In this document: positions 1 through 7,972 of the stretch, in pieces
Position numbering within the stretch: the first letter of the stretch is position 1
Layout of the letters: each line of letters opens with the position of its first letter
Assembly (NCBI GenBank): GCA_947176055.1
Contig: CAMWPE010000067.1
Coordinates: forward strand, 1-10,951
DNA length: 10,951 nt
Source: an uncultured Desulfovibrio sp.
Lineage (GTDB): Bacteria > Desulfobacterota > Desulfovibrionia > Desulfovibrionales > Desulfovibrionaceae
Direction: 5' to 3'
Translations under genes and position numbers: made by a program
The notes under the pieces: generated by a model
Database searches by the model: none
What the model was told of the DNA's origin: nothing
Seen by the model: only the letters and a program-made list of their open reading frames with translations

Positions 1-1611
1 AGCGCGCCGGCGGCCTTCTGAATTTCGTTTTTAAGTGTCTCGGCGTACTGGAGTTGCAAGTCGAGATATTTTTTATCCCTGGTTTTTTGATAAAGGGCCG
101 CGCATACCTCGACGGCCTCGTTGTATAAGGCTTCCTTTTCCGCCATGTATTCGCCAAGAGCCTGCGCCTCTTCCATGCTCGCGAATTGGGCCGTCGTTAT
201 GTCTATGGCCTGTTTGTAATGCTCCAGCGCGCTTTCCAGCTAGCCGTTTTTGAAGGCGTTGAACCCGAGTCCCTGACGGGAGGAGGCGATTAGTTCCTTC
301 AGCCCCAGTCTCTCCGCGATATCCAGACATTGGGCGTAATATCCGGCTGATTTGGCCAAAGCCTCCTGGCCGCTTATTTGTGGCGTGACCGGCTCGTCGT
401 CAAAGACCAGATCCCTTGTCGTTCTTCCGGGTTCCGCGATTTGTTTATGGAGATCGGCAAGTTGCAAGAGCGCCACCGCTTGCCGGCGCGGCAGTTCGGT
501 TTGGAATAAAATTCGAGAGCTTGAAGATAATTCTCCAAAGCCGCGACATAATTCTTGTCGGCCAGTTCGGCCATTTTGCCGATTCCCAGCTTCGCGGACG
601 CTTGTCCTTCCTGGAATCCCGCTTCCTCAAACAGCTTCGCCGCCTGGGAATAATCGGCTCCGGCTTCCTTTAAATTACCAACGGCCCTTTGCAGAACAGC
701 CCTGTTAAGCAAGGCGATGGCCTGTTCTTTGATATCCTTTTCCTGGATCGCGAGTTTCAGGCCTTCGCGGGTATGCTCCATTGCTTTGTCAAACTTGCCC
801 GTAGAAGCGTGAACAATTCCGAGATTTAAGTTATCCCTGGCCTGACTTAAGAGCAGACCGGCTTTTTGTTCCGTAGCTAAAGCGTTTCGCAGAAGCGCGA
901 GAGCTTCGGGATAATTTCCTTTCTCTCGCTGGAGCAAACCAAGATTGCTGTCCGCTTTGGCCATGGTTTGGGGCATCCCCAATTCGCCGGAGAGCTTTCT
1001 GGCCTCGATGAGATTCTTTTCGGCGGCTTATTCGCCCAGATTTCCCAGCGCCAATCCAGCCGCGGCGAGTAATAACGCCCGCTGTTCCTTTTCAGCGCCT
1101 TTTGGCAAAGCATGCAAAGCCTTGTCGTATGCCGTCGCGGCGGGACCGTATAACTCCAGGCTTCTGTACGCGTCTCCCTGCCGTGCGTAAATTTCCGCCA
1201 GTTCCGCGGCGGGCAGTTTTGGAACGGCTTTCAGCATCCGGTCGATAGTCGCCAGCCGAAGCGCGGGCTGCTTCAGGTTCGCCCGGCATACGCTCAAATT
1301 ATTGTAAAACTGCTGCAGCTTTTCCTTGGGCGGATTTTTTTGAGAGAGAATTTGCTCGTAGAGATCCGCGGCCGCCTGATAGTCTTCCGCCTTCATCAAC
1401 GCGATGGCCGCGTTCCCCAAACCAGGACTGCCCGGGCGTCTTTTTTCTTTCCCAGCTCGTCTCCGGCCTTCCGGAAAAGGGAGCCAGCCTCCGCGAAATC
1501 GCCGGCTTTATAAGCTTCCTGGCCTTTGTTGAGGAGTTCTTCAAAATTGGCCGCGTAACACGCGTTCGCTCATACAACCAGACCGAGCAAAAGTACGGAA
1601 AAAATACGCAT
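1..1611 (-). pseudogene. Exported TPR-repeat protein (probably TPR-CHAT), broken and partial
   Basis: Joining the reading frames gives a signal peptide (MRIFSVLLLGLVV, then ANACYAAN), a long run of degenerate helical TPR-like repeats, and a final segment (about positions 240-1) with the helix pattern that leads into a CHAT domain in TPR-CHAT proteins. The CHAT domain itself would lie beyond the window and is inferred. Five lesions are visible: TGA at 1572-1570 inside the signal peptide, a frameshift near 1420-1440, TAA at 1030-1028, a frameshift near 500-515, and TAG at 242-240. On both sides of each stop the frame continues with sensible TPR sequence, for example NLGE before and AAEKNLIEARKL after 1030. 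All three stop types occur, so recoding is unlikely. The gene follows the DUF4384 gene by 83 bp on the same strand. An RTTRDLVFDDE peptide lies near positions 390-425 and matches peptides in that neighbour. Confidence 0.85.
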
Positions 1612-1644
1612 TGGCGATCTCTTTTAATAGCCAGTCAAGATAAG

Positions 1645-1672
1645 GGCGCGAGTCGCGAATTGGACTCGCGCC
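1645..1672 (-). promoter_or_regulatory. Intergenic hairpin between the DUF4384 and TPR genes
   Basis: Arms GGCGCGAGT (1645-1653) and ACTCGCGCC (1664-1672) are perfect inverted complements around a 10-base centre. No U-run follows on either strand, so this is not a clear intrinsic terminator. It may stabilise or process the transcript between the two genes. The structure is seen; the role is unknown. Confidence 0.5.
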
Positions 1673-1694
1673 GCGATATTGACGAATTTGAAAT

Positions 1695-2345
1695 TTAATT
1701 ATGCTTGAACACAAAGGACGCGACAAAGGGTTCTCCGGCGGGCGCTTTCTGGGTGTTTGTCCGAACGTCCTCGTCTTCCTCCTCCTCAAACACCAGATCG
1801 CGGGCGGCGCGTTTTTTGGTCTGTTCCTGTTCCAGATCCGCTACCCGTTTTCCCGCGTTGGCGAACTGCTCGCTGGCGGCTTTATCGAGATCCGGCATCT
1901 TTTCGGGGGAGAGGATACAGAGCAACTCTTCGTTGCCTGGCGTGTCGTCAAAGCGAAAACCGCCCTTGACAGGGACGGTGTATTCCGCGTTGCGCTTCAC
2001 CGCGTTGTCCATGCCGGCTTTGGCGTTGGGAAAAAGCATGGAATATTCGCCGCTGCTGCCTTTGGCCAACCAGTAGACATAGCCGTCGACGTTGGGCGTG
2101 AAGACGAGTTTGACCTTGTCGCCGGATTTGAATTCGTGATTGGGCGCGACAGTGCTCGTCTTGCCGTCCCTTTCCAAAACTACCGTCGCTTTCGCGGCTA
2201 TAGTCTGGGCTCCGCTCGACTCTTGCTGGGTCGCGGCCTCGTCGTCGTCTTCAAAAACCAGATCCCGGGTTGTCCGGGCGCCAAAAGCGTCGCCGCCCCA
2301 TGCAAGGATCAGAGCCAGGGAAAAACAGAGCAGTCCTTTCTTCAT
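1695..2345 (-). CDS. Exported DUF4384 domain protein
   Basis: The protein has 216 residues. It begins with a Sec signal peptide (positive start, hydrophobic core, probable cleavage after AFG at 20-22) and has no lipobox, so it is probably periplasmic. Residues about 75-148 fit the DUF4384 family: GDKVKLVFTPNVDGYVYW, then MLFPNAKAG, then a glycine- and proline-containing EYTVPVKGGF...TPGNEELLCILSP. DUF4384 domains often accompany caspase-like, CHAT or kinase domains, but their biochemical role is unknown. A peptide RDLVF followed by acidic residues occurs twice: at 27-36 just after the signal peptide, and at 182-193 after a charged helix. The start is supported by GAAGAGG upstream of the ATG. 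It is the only unbroken gene of its cluster, lying 30 bp after a pseudogene and 83 bp before another. Whether it still works is unknown. Confidence 0.85.
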   Translation of the reverse strand: MKKGLLCFSLALILAWGGDAFGARTTRDLVFEDDDEAATQQESSGAQTIAAKATVVLERDGKTSTVAPNHEFKSGDKVKLVFTPNVDGYVYWLAKGSSGEYSMLFPNAKAGMDNAVKRNAEYTVPVKGGFRFDDTPGNEELLCILSPEKMPDLDKAASEQFANAGKRVADLEQEQTKKRAARDLVFEEEEDEDVRTNTQKAPAGEPFVASFVFKHN

Positions 2346-2375
2346 TTTTGCCTCTTCGCCGGCCGCGGACCGGCC

Positions 2376-2855
2376 TTATTTATTTTTGGGATCGTATTTA
2401 TTAAATAAATCTTTCAGCGTTCCGCCCACCTTTTCTTCAGGTTTTGGCGGTTCGGAACTGGCGGCGTCAAGAATGGTGACCGAGCCGGATGCGATTTCCG
2501 AGCCGTCGGTATGAGAGAGAACCATGGTATATCGTCCGGGATCCAAGAGAGGCATATTGCGCAAACCCACATTGTTCCAGGCTGGGTTTACGTCAAAATC
2601 CCTGCGAAGCAATAAACTTTGCGTCCCGCCGGCGTCCCTATAGATAGAAATTGTAAGCGCGGGCTTGCCAAAGGGGTTCCTGGATACCGCCAGCCAGGAG
2701 ACCGTCGGTCAGGGAAATTCGTCCCCCGTCTCTACCGGTTTAAATTGGTCGGTTAGCGTCCTGCAGAACACTATTTTTCCGGAATCCGCGAGGACTGGAG
2801 CCCCTAAAAAAACAATAAACAACGCGATGACAAGACCTATCGGCTTAATTTTCAT
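2376..2855 (-). pseudogene. Small exported protein, one in-frame TGA
   Basis: Reading from ATG at 2855 (GGAG about 5 bases upstream) gives a signal peptide MKIKPIGLVIALFIVFLGAPVLA, then DSGKIVFC, and codon 49 is TGA at 2711-2709. The same frame continues unbroken for another 110 codons: a stretch with PTVSWLAVSRNPFGKPALTI, a segment ending in DPGRYTMVLSHTDG and a strand-like SGSVTILDA, then a charged tail ending DLFNKYDPKNK. The layout is that of a small beta-rich secreted protein. I do not recognise the family. It is the first gene of the cluster and its stop lies 30 bp before the DUF4384 start, so the two were probably co-transcribed. With only one lesion the inactivation may be recent, or a sequencing error at that base could explain it. 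Confidence 0.7.
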
Positions 2856-4012
2856 TCCGCTCCGCCTTGTTTCTCTTTATAAGATTTGGTTATGTCTTTC
2901 GGGGCCTGGGAAAAGGACAACGCCCGCTCTCGCGTCGCGCGAGGCGCAGCGAAACCGGGATTCATGAAAAAACTGTCCACAAAAGCGTACTTTGCGGCAC
3001 GCCTGTTTAATTAACAACAAATTCCGTTAAAAAGGGTGACAAACGCGTATGTAGTATTTAAAAACTAAACAAAAAGGACGATCCATAAAAGTACGGTTTT
3101 GGAGACGCCGGGATCGTCGCTTGCTCTCGCTCTACTATTAAAACACTCTCTTTTTACCGCTTCGCTAACGCGCTCCCCCGCCCTTCCGGTCTCTCTCGCC
3201 AACATAAAATTTTTCACGGTTTTAAAAGCATGCTCCCGGTTACAGAATTTCCCGATTGTTTGGGGCGCTTTTATCAGCTAAAAATTCTTTATCATTTAGC
3301 GAAGGCTCATTTATACTCCCGACGAGGTCGCGAACAATTTTACAACCGACGACAAACGCGCGTCAGACGCCCGGAAAAAAACGGTATAAAACCGCTCCCG
3401 CGCCTGATTCAGGCCCTGCTATAGCAAATTACGCTTAAAAACGTCCTTAACGGCGCAATAGCGCCGCCCTGAAACAATTTCGCGGACGTCTTGGCGAGCT
3501 TCGCGCGGCATAGTCGCGACGCGCGCGCTTTAAATCGCCGGAAACTATAATGCTAAATAAAATTTACAAGGGGGATGGAAAAATCGCGGGAGTGGGATAG
3601 ACCGGCGCCGCGTCGGGCGCGCTCAAAAAAATCAGCTTTAAGAACTCGCGAAAAATCGGGAGTCGCGCCGCTATTTCTGTGACAGCATAAATTTTTATCC
3701 GGCGCGCGAAGATTCCCCGCGTCAGATCAAGACCTATGGCGCTCGTTAGAACCTATCATTAATAAAATTTGCTCTACCCTATGAATTCTTGAAACGGATA
3801 TGAAAGACTTTTTTGAAATAGGCGCCGCAAAACTTGTTTTCAGGAAGTCCTATATCATTCTATATTTATCTAAAATTTAAATAGAATCCTTTCGTAACCT
3901 TTTAATGTCGGCGTATCTTATTCGTTTTACTTTTATCGCGTCTCCAATGACGGACTTTTGGCCTTGAGGCAAATTTGGTTTCCCTAACCATATTTTTCCC
4001 GCTCGCGCGCTC
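2856..4012. other. Gene-poor stretch, no recognisable gene
   Basis: I see no credible gene in these roughly 1.15 kb. Short open frames lack ribosome binding sites and family resemblance. Visible structures are an inverted repeat GACGATCC/GGATCGTC (3077-3084 and 3111-3118), a compact hairpin CGGCGC-AATA-GCGCCG (3451-3466), a small CTCGCG-TCG-CGCGAG hairpin (2929-2943) and an AT-rich patch around 3840-3900. On the minus strand a frame without stops runs from about 3270 to 3065 (roughly 70 codons) and resembles nothing I know. The stretch probably contains eroded genes, as do its neighbours. Confidence 0.6.
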
Positions 4013-4857
4013 TCATTCCAGGCCCCGGATACGCGCGTCAATTTCATTGAGTTTTTTCATTAACTCATCCCGCAGGTGTTCGCTGCGCTGGGCATCCTCG
4101 TGCGTCTTGACGTCCCGTTCCGCTTTCCTCGCCTTTTCCTCGCTTCGCAGGCGCGCCTCTCTCATACTATTGATAATAATGGCAATAAATATATTCAGGA
4201 TAATATAGGAACTGAAAAGAATAAAAGGGATGAAAAAGAAGTAAGCGTATCGATGATTTTTTAAAGCCTTATTGACGATGGTCCAGCAACCGTCAAGAGT
4301 CATAATCCTGAAAATACTGTAGAGGGATCTATTCAGGCTTCCAAAAGTATAGGGATTATCATATCCAAATGTCTGGGTAGCTATGACGGCAAAAACATAG
4401 AACACGACCGCTAGCAGGATACTGATGCCGAAGATCCCGGGCAACGACAACAGGAGCGACTGGACTATAAAACGCAGTCTGGGCATGAAGGAAATAAGGA
4501 GGAAAATTCGCAGGATTCGGAGACTGCGCGACACGCTGAGCTGGGGAATGAATGTCAACAGGGAGACGCCCACGATCAGGAAATCAAAAACGTTCCAGGG
4601 GTCGCGGAAAAAGCGGACGCGTTTGACCAGCATTTTCGCGCCAATTTAAAGCGTGAAAATGCCAAGCGCTATGTTGTCAATCAACTTGAGCGCCGCGCCA
4701 TATTTCGTATTTAAGGACTGGTCTCCATACCGAGAGAGACAGCGTTGACGATGATGACTGCCATAATGAAATTGTCGATTAATCTGGCATTCAGGCTCCT
4801 CCTTCGCCGAAGCGCGCCGAAGATTCTCGGAATGCCGCGTCTGGTTATGAATGCCAT
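4013..4857 (-). pseudogene. Voltage-gated cation channel (NaChBac-like ion transporter), broken
   Basis: The reconstructed product, about 281 residues, is a six-helix bacterial voltage-gated channel (Ion_trans family). S1 reads RLIDNFIMAVIIVNAVSLGMETSP, S2 ends GIFTL, S3 is WNVFDFLIVGVSLL, S4 carries spaced arginines (SLRILRIFLL), and S5, pore loop and S6 (NIFIAIIINSM) are followed by a charged C-terminal coiled coil. Two lesions break it: a frameshift at about 4711-4718, explained by loss of one T from CCTTTA, and TAA at 4648-4646 where relatives have the conserved S2 glutamate (FT-L-E; GAA to TAA). GGGGA 6 bases before ATG 4857 supports that start; ATG 4863 is the alternative. The pore motif reads TLDGCW, with an extra cysteine compared with the TLESW/TLEGW type. 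The fragment from 4633 is open but lacks S1 and S2. Confidence 0.9.
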
Positions 4858-4922
4858 TGTCATTCCCCATCCGAACAGGCAAAGCCGTCCCGTGTCCAGG
4901 TTCTTTGGATTTTACGCGAATT

Positions 4923-5331
4923 TTAGCTAAAACAAAAGTTCGCGGCGGGGCTCGCGTACGGCAAAAACGCGTCCGGAATACTTTGACGAACGAGCGGCGA
5001 ATGGAAGAGGCGCGCCAATGGAGATTCGCTATGAACGCCAGCCTTGTCGCGCGGAAATGCGAGCAACGCCTACGGGCGCTCCCAGATGGTCAAGATGGGC
5101 GCCGTCGGAGTAAGCAAGTAAATTTTTCCGTCAGGCCAAATTTATGATTCCAGGATGGACTGAAATATAATAGCCAGCCAGCTTCTCCAGAAACAGACGG
5201 ACAGGCTCGCTTGCCTACAAGGTCGCGCCGCGGATTTTTTCATACCTGGCGATTATTTCAGCCTCGATTTCGCCGAACGCTTGAGGCGCTAAACTGATAT
5301 CCGGCAAGAACGCCAGGATAACGGAAGTCGA
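4923..5331 (-). pseudogene. Prophage remnant: N-terminal part of baseplate assembly protein J
   Basis: One minus-strand frame with three in-frame stops reads LPDISLAPQAFGEIEAEII, then ARYEKIRGATL-stop-ASEPVRLFLEKLAG, then INLA-stop-RKNLLAYSDGAHLDHLGAPVGVAR, then stop-RISIGAPLPFA. This follows in order the N-terminal signature of P2 gpJ-type baseplate proteins (baseplate_J family): LPD(I/V)S, an IE-E-I--YE helix, L-P-DPVRLFLE-LA, NLLAYA-GA-LDHLGA--GV-R, R-S---PL-FA. Stops are TAG 5217-5215, TGA 5133-5131 and TAG 5031-5029. A frameshift at about 4989-5010 moves to a frame reading SIPDAFLPYASPAANFCFS, which fits the IPxGT segment that comes next, before TAA at 4925-4923. Roughly the first 130 of about 300 residues remain. 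No other phage gene is recognisable nearby, so this is an isolated relic. The 5' boundary is approximate. Confidence 0.75.
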
Positions 5332-5388
5332 CGTAATATTCGCGCCCGAATTCCGCGTTATCCGGAGGTCGCGGACTTCCCCCCGACC

Positions 5389-5449
5389 GGATCCTCGCCA
5401 TAGCGCGCAACGATTGAAAAAAACCGCGCTATGGCGGCTTTACAGACGC
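5389..5449 (+). repeat. Imperfect direct repeat, copy A (3' side of the ATPase)
   Basis: This segment aligns with 8143-8200 over about 60 bp. Shared blocks are GGATCCT, TAGCGCG, TTGAAAA, CTATGGCGGCTTT (13 identical bases) and AGACGC, in the same order and orientation. The two copies flank the ATPase and its promoter. Copy A overlaps the terminator hairpin; copy B does not preserve the hairpin. Origin unknown. Confidence 0.5.
5417..5440 (-). terminator. Intrinsic terminator of the metal ATPase
   Basis: On the minus strand, CCGC and GCGG pair around a 6-base loop (5437-5424) and are followed directly by seven Ts (5423-5417). It lies about 50-70 bp after the ATPase stop codon, where a terminator is expected. 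The stem is short but GC-only. Confidence 0.6.
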
Positions 5450-5490
5450 TTCCTCATGATTTCGCGGGGATTTTTCTTGCGGGATTCCCG

Positions 5491-7899
5491 TTATTTGCCA
5501 CGCGCTCGCAGGCCATTGGCGACGACCAGCAAAGCCGCCCCCACATCCGCGAACACCGCCATCCACATCGTAGCGTTGCCGGTCAGGGTAAGCGCGAAAA
5601 ATACGGCCTTGATTCCAAGAGCGAAAGCTATGTTCTCGATAAGGATAGCATGGGTCGCCCTGGATAGACGGATGAAGGCCGGAATTTTGCGGAGATCGTC
5701 ATCCATGAGCGCGACATCCGCGGTTTCAATGGCGGTATCCGTTCCTCCGCGCGCCATTGCGAAGCCGATATTCGCCTTTGCGAGCGCGGGTCCGTCGTTT
5801 ATGCCGTCGCCAGCCATGCCAACGGTGTTCCCTTCCTTTTCCAGTTTTTCAATAATTCCCAACTTTTCATCCGGGAGCAGATTAGCCTTGTATTCTGTTA
5901 CTCCGACTTTCCTGGCGATGGCCGCTGCGGTATGGGCGTTGTCGCCGGTGAGCATCATCGTCCGGACACCAAGCCCTGACAACTCTTTCATAGCCTGGGC
6001 GCTTGTTTCGCGCGCCGTATCGGCGACAGCGTAGAGGGCGGCGACTCCTTCCGGGCCAATCAGCGCGACGACAGTCTTGCCCTCGCTTTCAAGGCTGATG
6101 ACCCGTTGCTCAAGTTCCCCGCCGCCTTTTCCAAGCGACTCCGCGAGCTTGTAGTTGCCCAGATACCATTTTTGACCGTCAAGACTTCCGGATACGCCTT
6201 TTCCCGGGATCGCGTTAAAGTCGTTGATTTCCGCCGCCTTCGCGCCGGCGCTTTCCCGGGCTCTGGCAATGGCTCTGGAAACGGGATGATCGGATCTGCC
6301 CGCAAGGCCCGCGGCTATGGATTCGATCTTTTCGGCTGGCTCATTTGCCAGGATTACGACGTTGGTCAGTTCCGGCTTGCCGTAAGTGAGAGTGCCCGTC
6401 TTGTCCAAGGCGAGCCAGTTCAGGCTCCGCCCCCGCTCAAGATATAGGCCGCCTTTTACCAGGATGCCTTTTCTTGTAGCGGCGGACATGCCGCTGACTA
6501 CTGTCACCGGAGTGGATATGACAAGGGCGCAAGGGCAACCGATGACCAGAAGCGTCAGAGCCGTGTAGATTGAGGAATGCCAGCTCGCGCCAAGGAACAA
6601 CGGCGGAACAAGGGCCCAGATTAACGCGAGAAGGAATACGCAGGGCGTGTACCACGCGGCGAAGACGTCAACGAAGCGTTGCGTTGGGGCGCGCGTCGCC
6701 CTCGCTTCTTCAACGGCCGCGATGATCCTGGCAAGGGCGGTGTCCTTCGCGGCCGCGGTTACGCGAAATTCAAAGGAGCCGGATTCGTTGATTGTTCCGC
6801 CATAGACAGTGTCTCCCGCCTTTTTTGCCACAGGCATACTCTCCCCGGTGATGGGGGCCTGGTTGACTTCCGATTTGCCGGAAACGACAATGCCGTCAAG
6901 CCCTATTTTTTCTCCTGGACGCGCGCGCGCGATCGCGCCCAGCGGCGCCGACGCTACGGGTACCTCTTTCCATTTGCCGTCAGGCTCCTGTATTGTAATC
7001 ATTTCAGGCGCGAGCGACATCAGCTCCTGAATCGCCTTTCGGGCGCGATCAAGGGACAGCGCCTCGATGGCTTCGGAGATATTGAAGAGAACCATGACCA
7101 TCGCCGCTTCGGGAAACTGCCCGATAAGAACGGCTCCGGTCACCGCGACAGCCATCAAGGCGTTGATGTTAAGCTTAAGATTGGAAATCGCCAACCAGCC
7201 TTTCTTGAATGTTGTAAGACCGCCGAGCGCGATCGCAATCAGCGCGAACAGAAGCGCAAGCGCGCTCATCAGAGGGTAACCAGCGACAGTTAATTGAGCC
7301 AGGGCGGCATTCCATTCGCCCAACAGATCGCAAAATTCGGAGACAAGGGCGACGACTCCAGCGACTGCCAGCCTGGCCCAGGGAATACTGGTTTTTGGCA
7401 GCGGCATCTCCGTTTTCTGTGTTATCTCTCGCGGTTCCATATCTATCGCATTCAGCGCTTCTACAACGGCCGGACCGGTTCCTGGCTCAAAGTCAACGGC
7501 CAGGACGCGTTTTATGAGGTTGAACTCAATATGTTTAATCCCCTTCACGGAGGCAAGTTTCTTGCGAATCAGGGCCTCCTCTGTCGGACAGTCCATTTTA
7601 GTGATCAAATAATCGGCATGCGTTCCGGCGGAGAGCGAGCCGTCGCTTCCGCTTTCGCGGATCTCGTCCGGAGCCATATCGATAGCTTTCAGCGCGGACA
7701 CGATAGCGGAGCCCGCTCCGGGTTCGTGATCCACAGTGAGCGCTCGCTTCATAAGGTTGAAGCTGATACTGGCGATTCCTTTTACGGAGGAAAGCTTTTT
7801 GCGTATGAGCGCCTCCTCCATCGGGCAATCCATTTTGGAAATCAGGTAAACCGAGCGCATAGGCCGAGCGGCGGCATTCGAAACGGAAGCTTCGGACAT
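5491..7899 (-). CDS. zntA: Zn/Cd/Pb-exporting P1B-type ATPase
   Basis: An intact 802-residue heavy-metal P-type ATPase. Two N-terminal HMA-type domains (18-80 and 97-159) are near-duplicates and carry MDCPMEE and MDCPTEE, one cysteine followed by acidic residues, instead of the usual CxxC. The catalytic parts follow: TGES (351-354), membrane CPC metal site (455-457), phosphorylation motif DKTGT (Asp 499), the HP dipeptide (538-539), TGDN (651-654) and GDGIND (697-702). The last helix has MWMAVFADVG, whose Asp 785 marks the Zn/Cd/Pb group (P1B-2) rather than copper. The protein should pump divalent soft metals out of the cytoplasm. I chose ATG 7899 because AGGAG lies 7 bases upstream; an in-frame start 18 codons earlier lacks this. 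The hinge reads GINDG where GINDA is usual. Transcription starts from the MerR-type promoter at 7973-8003. The name could equally be cadA. Confidence 0.93.
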   Translation of the reverse strand: MSEASVSNAAARPMRSVYLISKMDCPMEEALIRKKLSSVKGIASISFNLMKRALTVDHEPGAGSAIVSALKAIDMAPDEIRESGSDGSLSAGTHADYLITKMDCPTEEALIRKKLASVKGIKHIEFNLIKRVLAVDFEPGTGPAVVEALNAIDMEPREITQKTEMPLPKTSIPWARLAVAGVVALVSEFCDLLGEWNAALAQLTVAGYPLMSALALLFALIAIALGGLTTFKKGWLAISNLKLNINALMAVAVTGAVLIGQFPEAAMVMVLFNISEAIEALSLDRARKAIQELMSLAPEMITIQEPDGKWKEVPVASAPLGAIARARPGEKIGLDGIVVSGKSEVNQAPITGESMPVAKKAGDTVYGGTINESGSFEFRVTAAAKDTALARIIAAVEEARATRAPTQRFVDVFAAWYTPCVFLLALIWALVPPLFLGASWHSSIYTALTLLVIGCPCALVISTPVTVVSGMSAATRKGILVKGGLYLERGRSLNWLALDKTGTLTYGKPELTNVVILANEPAEKIESIAAGLAGRSDHPVSRAIARARESAGAKAAEINDFNAIPGKGVSGSLDGQKWYLGNYKLAESLGKGGGELEQRVISLESEGKTVVALIGPEGVAALYAVADTARETSAQAMKELSGLGVRTMMLTGDNAHTAAAIARKVGVTEYKANLLPDEKLGIIEKLEKEGNTVGMAGDGINDGPALAKANIGFAMARGGTDTAIETADVALMDDDLRKIPAFIRLSRATHAILIENIAFALGIKAVFFALTLTGNATMWMAVFADVGAALLVVANGLRARGK

Positions 7900-7972
7900 C
7901 TTTTTCTCCTTGCAAGCTGAAATGACATTATCTCGATAAGTCAAAAATCGCATTTTTCAGACGCGCGATTTG

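Noticed and set aside
1701..2408. Long plus-strand open frame (235 codons)
   Set aside because: It is antisense to the DUF4384 gene, has no family resemblance and arises from the codon bias of the real gene.
2964..3014. Tiny open frame MKKLSTKAYFAARLFN
   Set aside because: Sixteen residues with a poor ribosome site in a decayed region; no support.
3575..3880. Small open frames at 3575 (35 codons) and 3800 (26 codons)
   Set aside because: A G-rich run abuts the first ATG too closely, the second has no ribosome site, and neither resembles a known peptide.
3840..3900. AT-rich patch considered as a replication origin
   Set aside because: No cluster of DnaA boxes (TTATCCACA) and no origin-linked genes such as dnaA, dnaN or gidA in the window.
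5034..5147. Plus-strand open frame ending AYGRSQMVKMGAVGVSK
   Set aside because: It looked like a protein end, but the opposite strand carries the clear baseplate J signature across the same bases.
1..5331. Stop-codon recoding (for example TGA as Trp) to explain the in-frame stops
   Set aside because: TGA, TAA and TAG all interrupt genes here, frameshifts accompany them, and TGA ends intact genes such as metN. Decay explains all of it.
7294..7920. Plus-strand open frame of 208 codons, and similar ones at 6679-7293 and 5414-6034
   Set aside because: All are antisense to the intact P-type ATPase, whose motifs are unmistakable.
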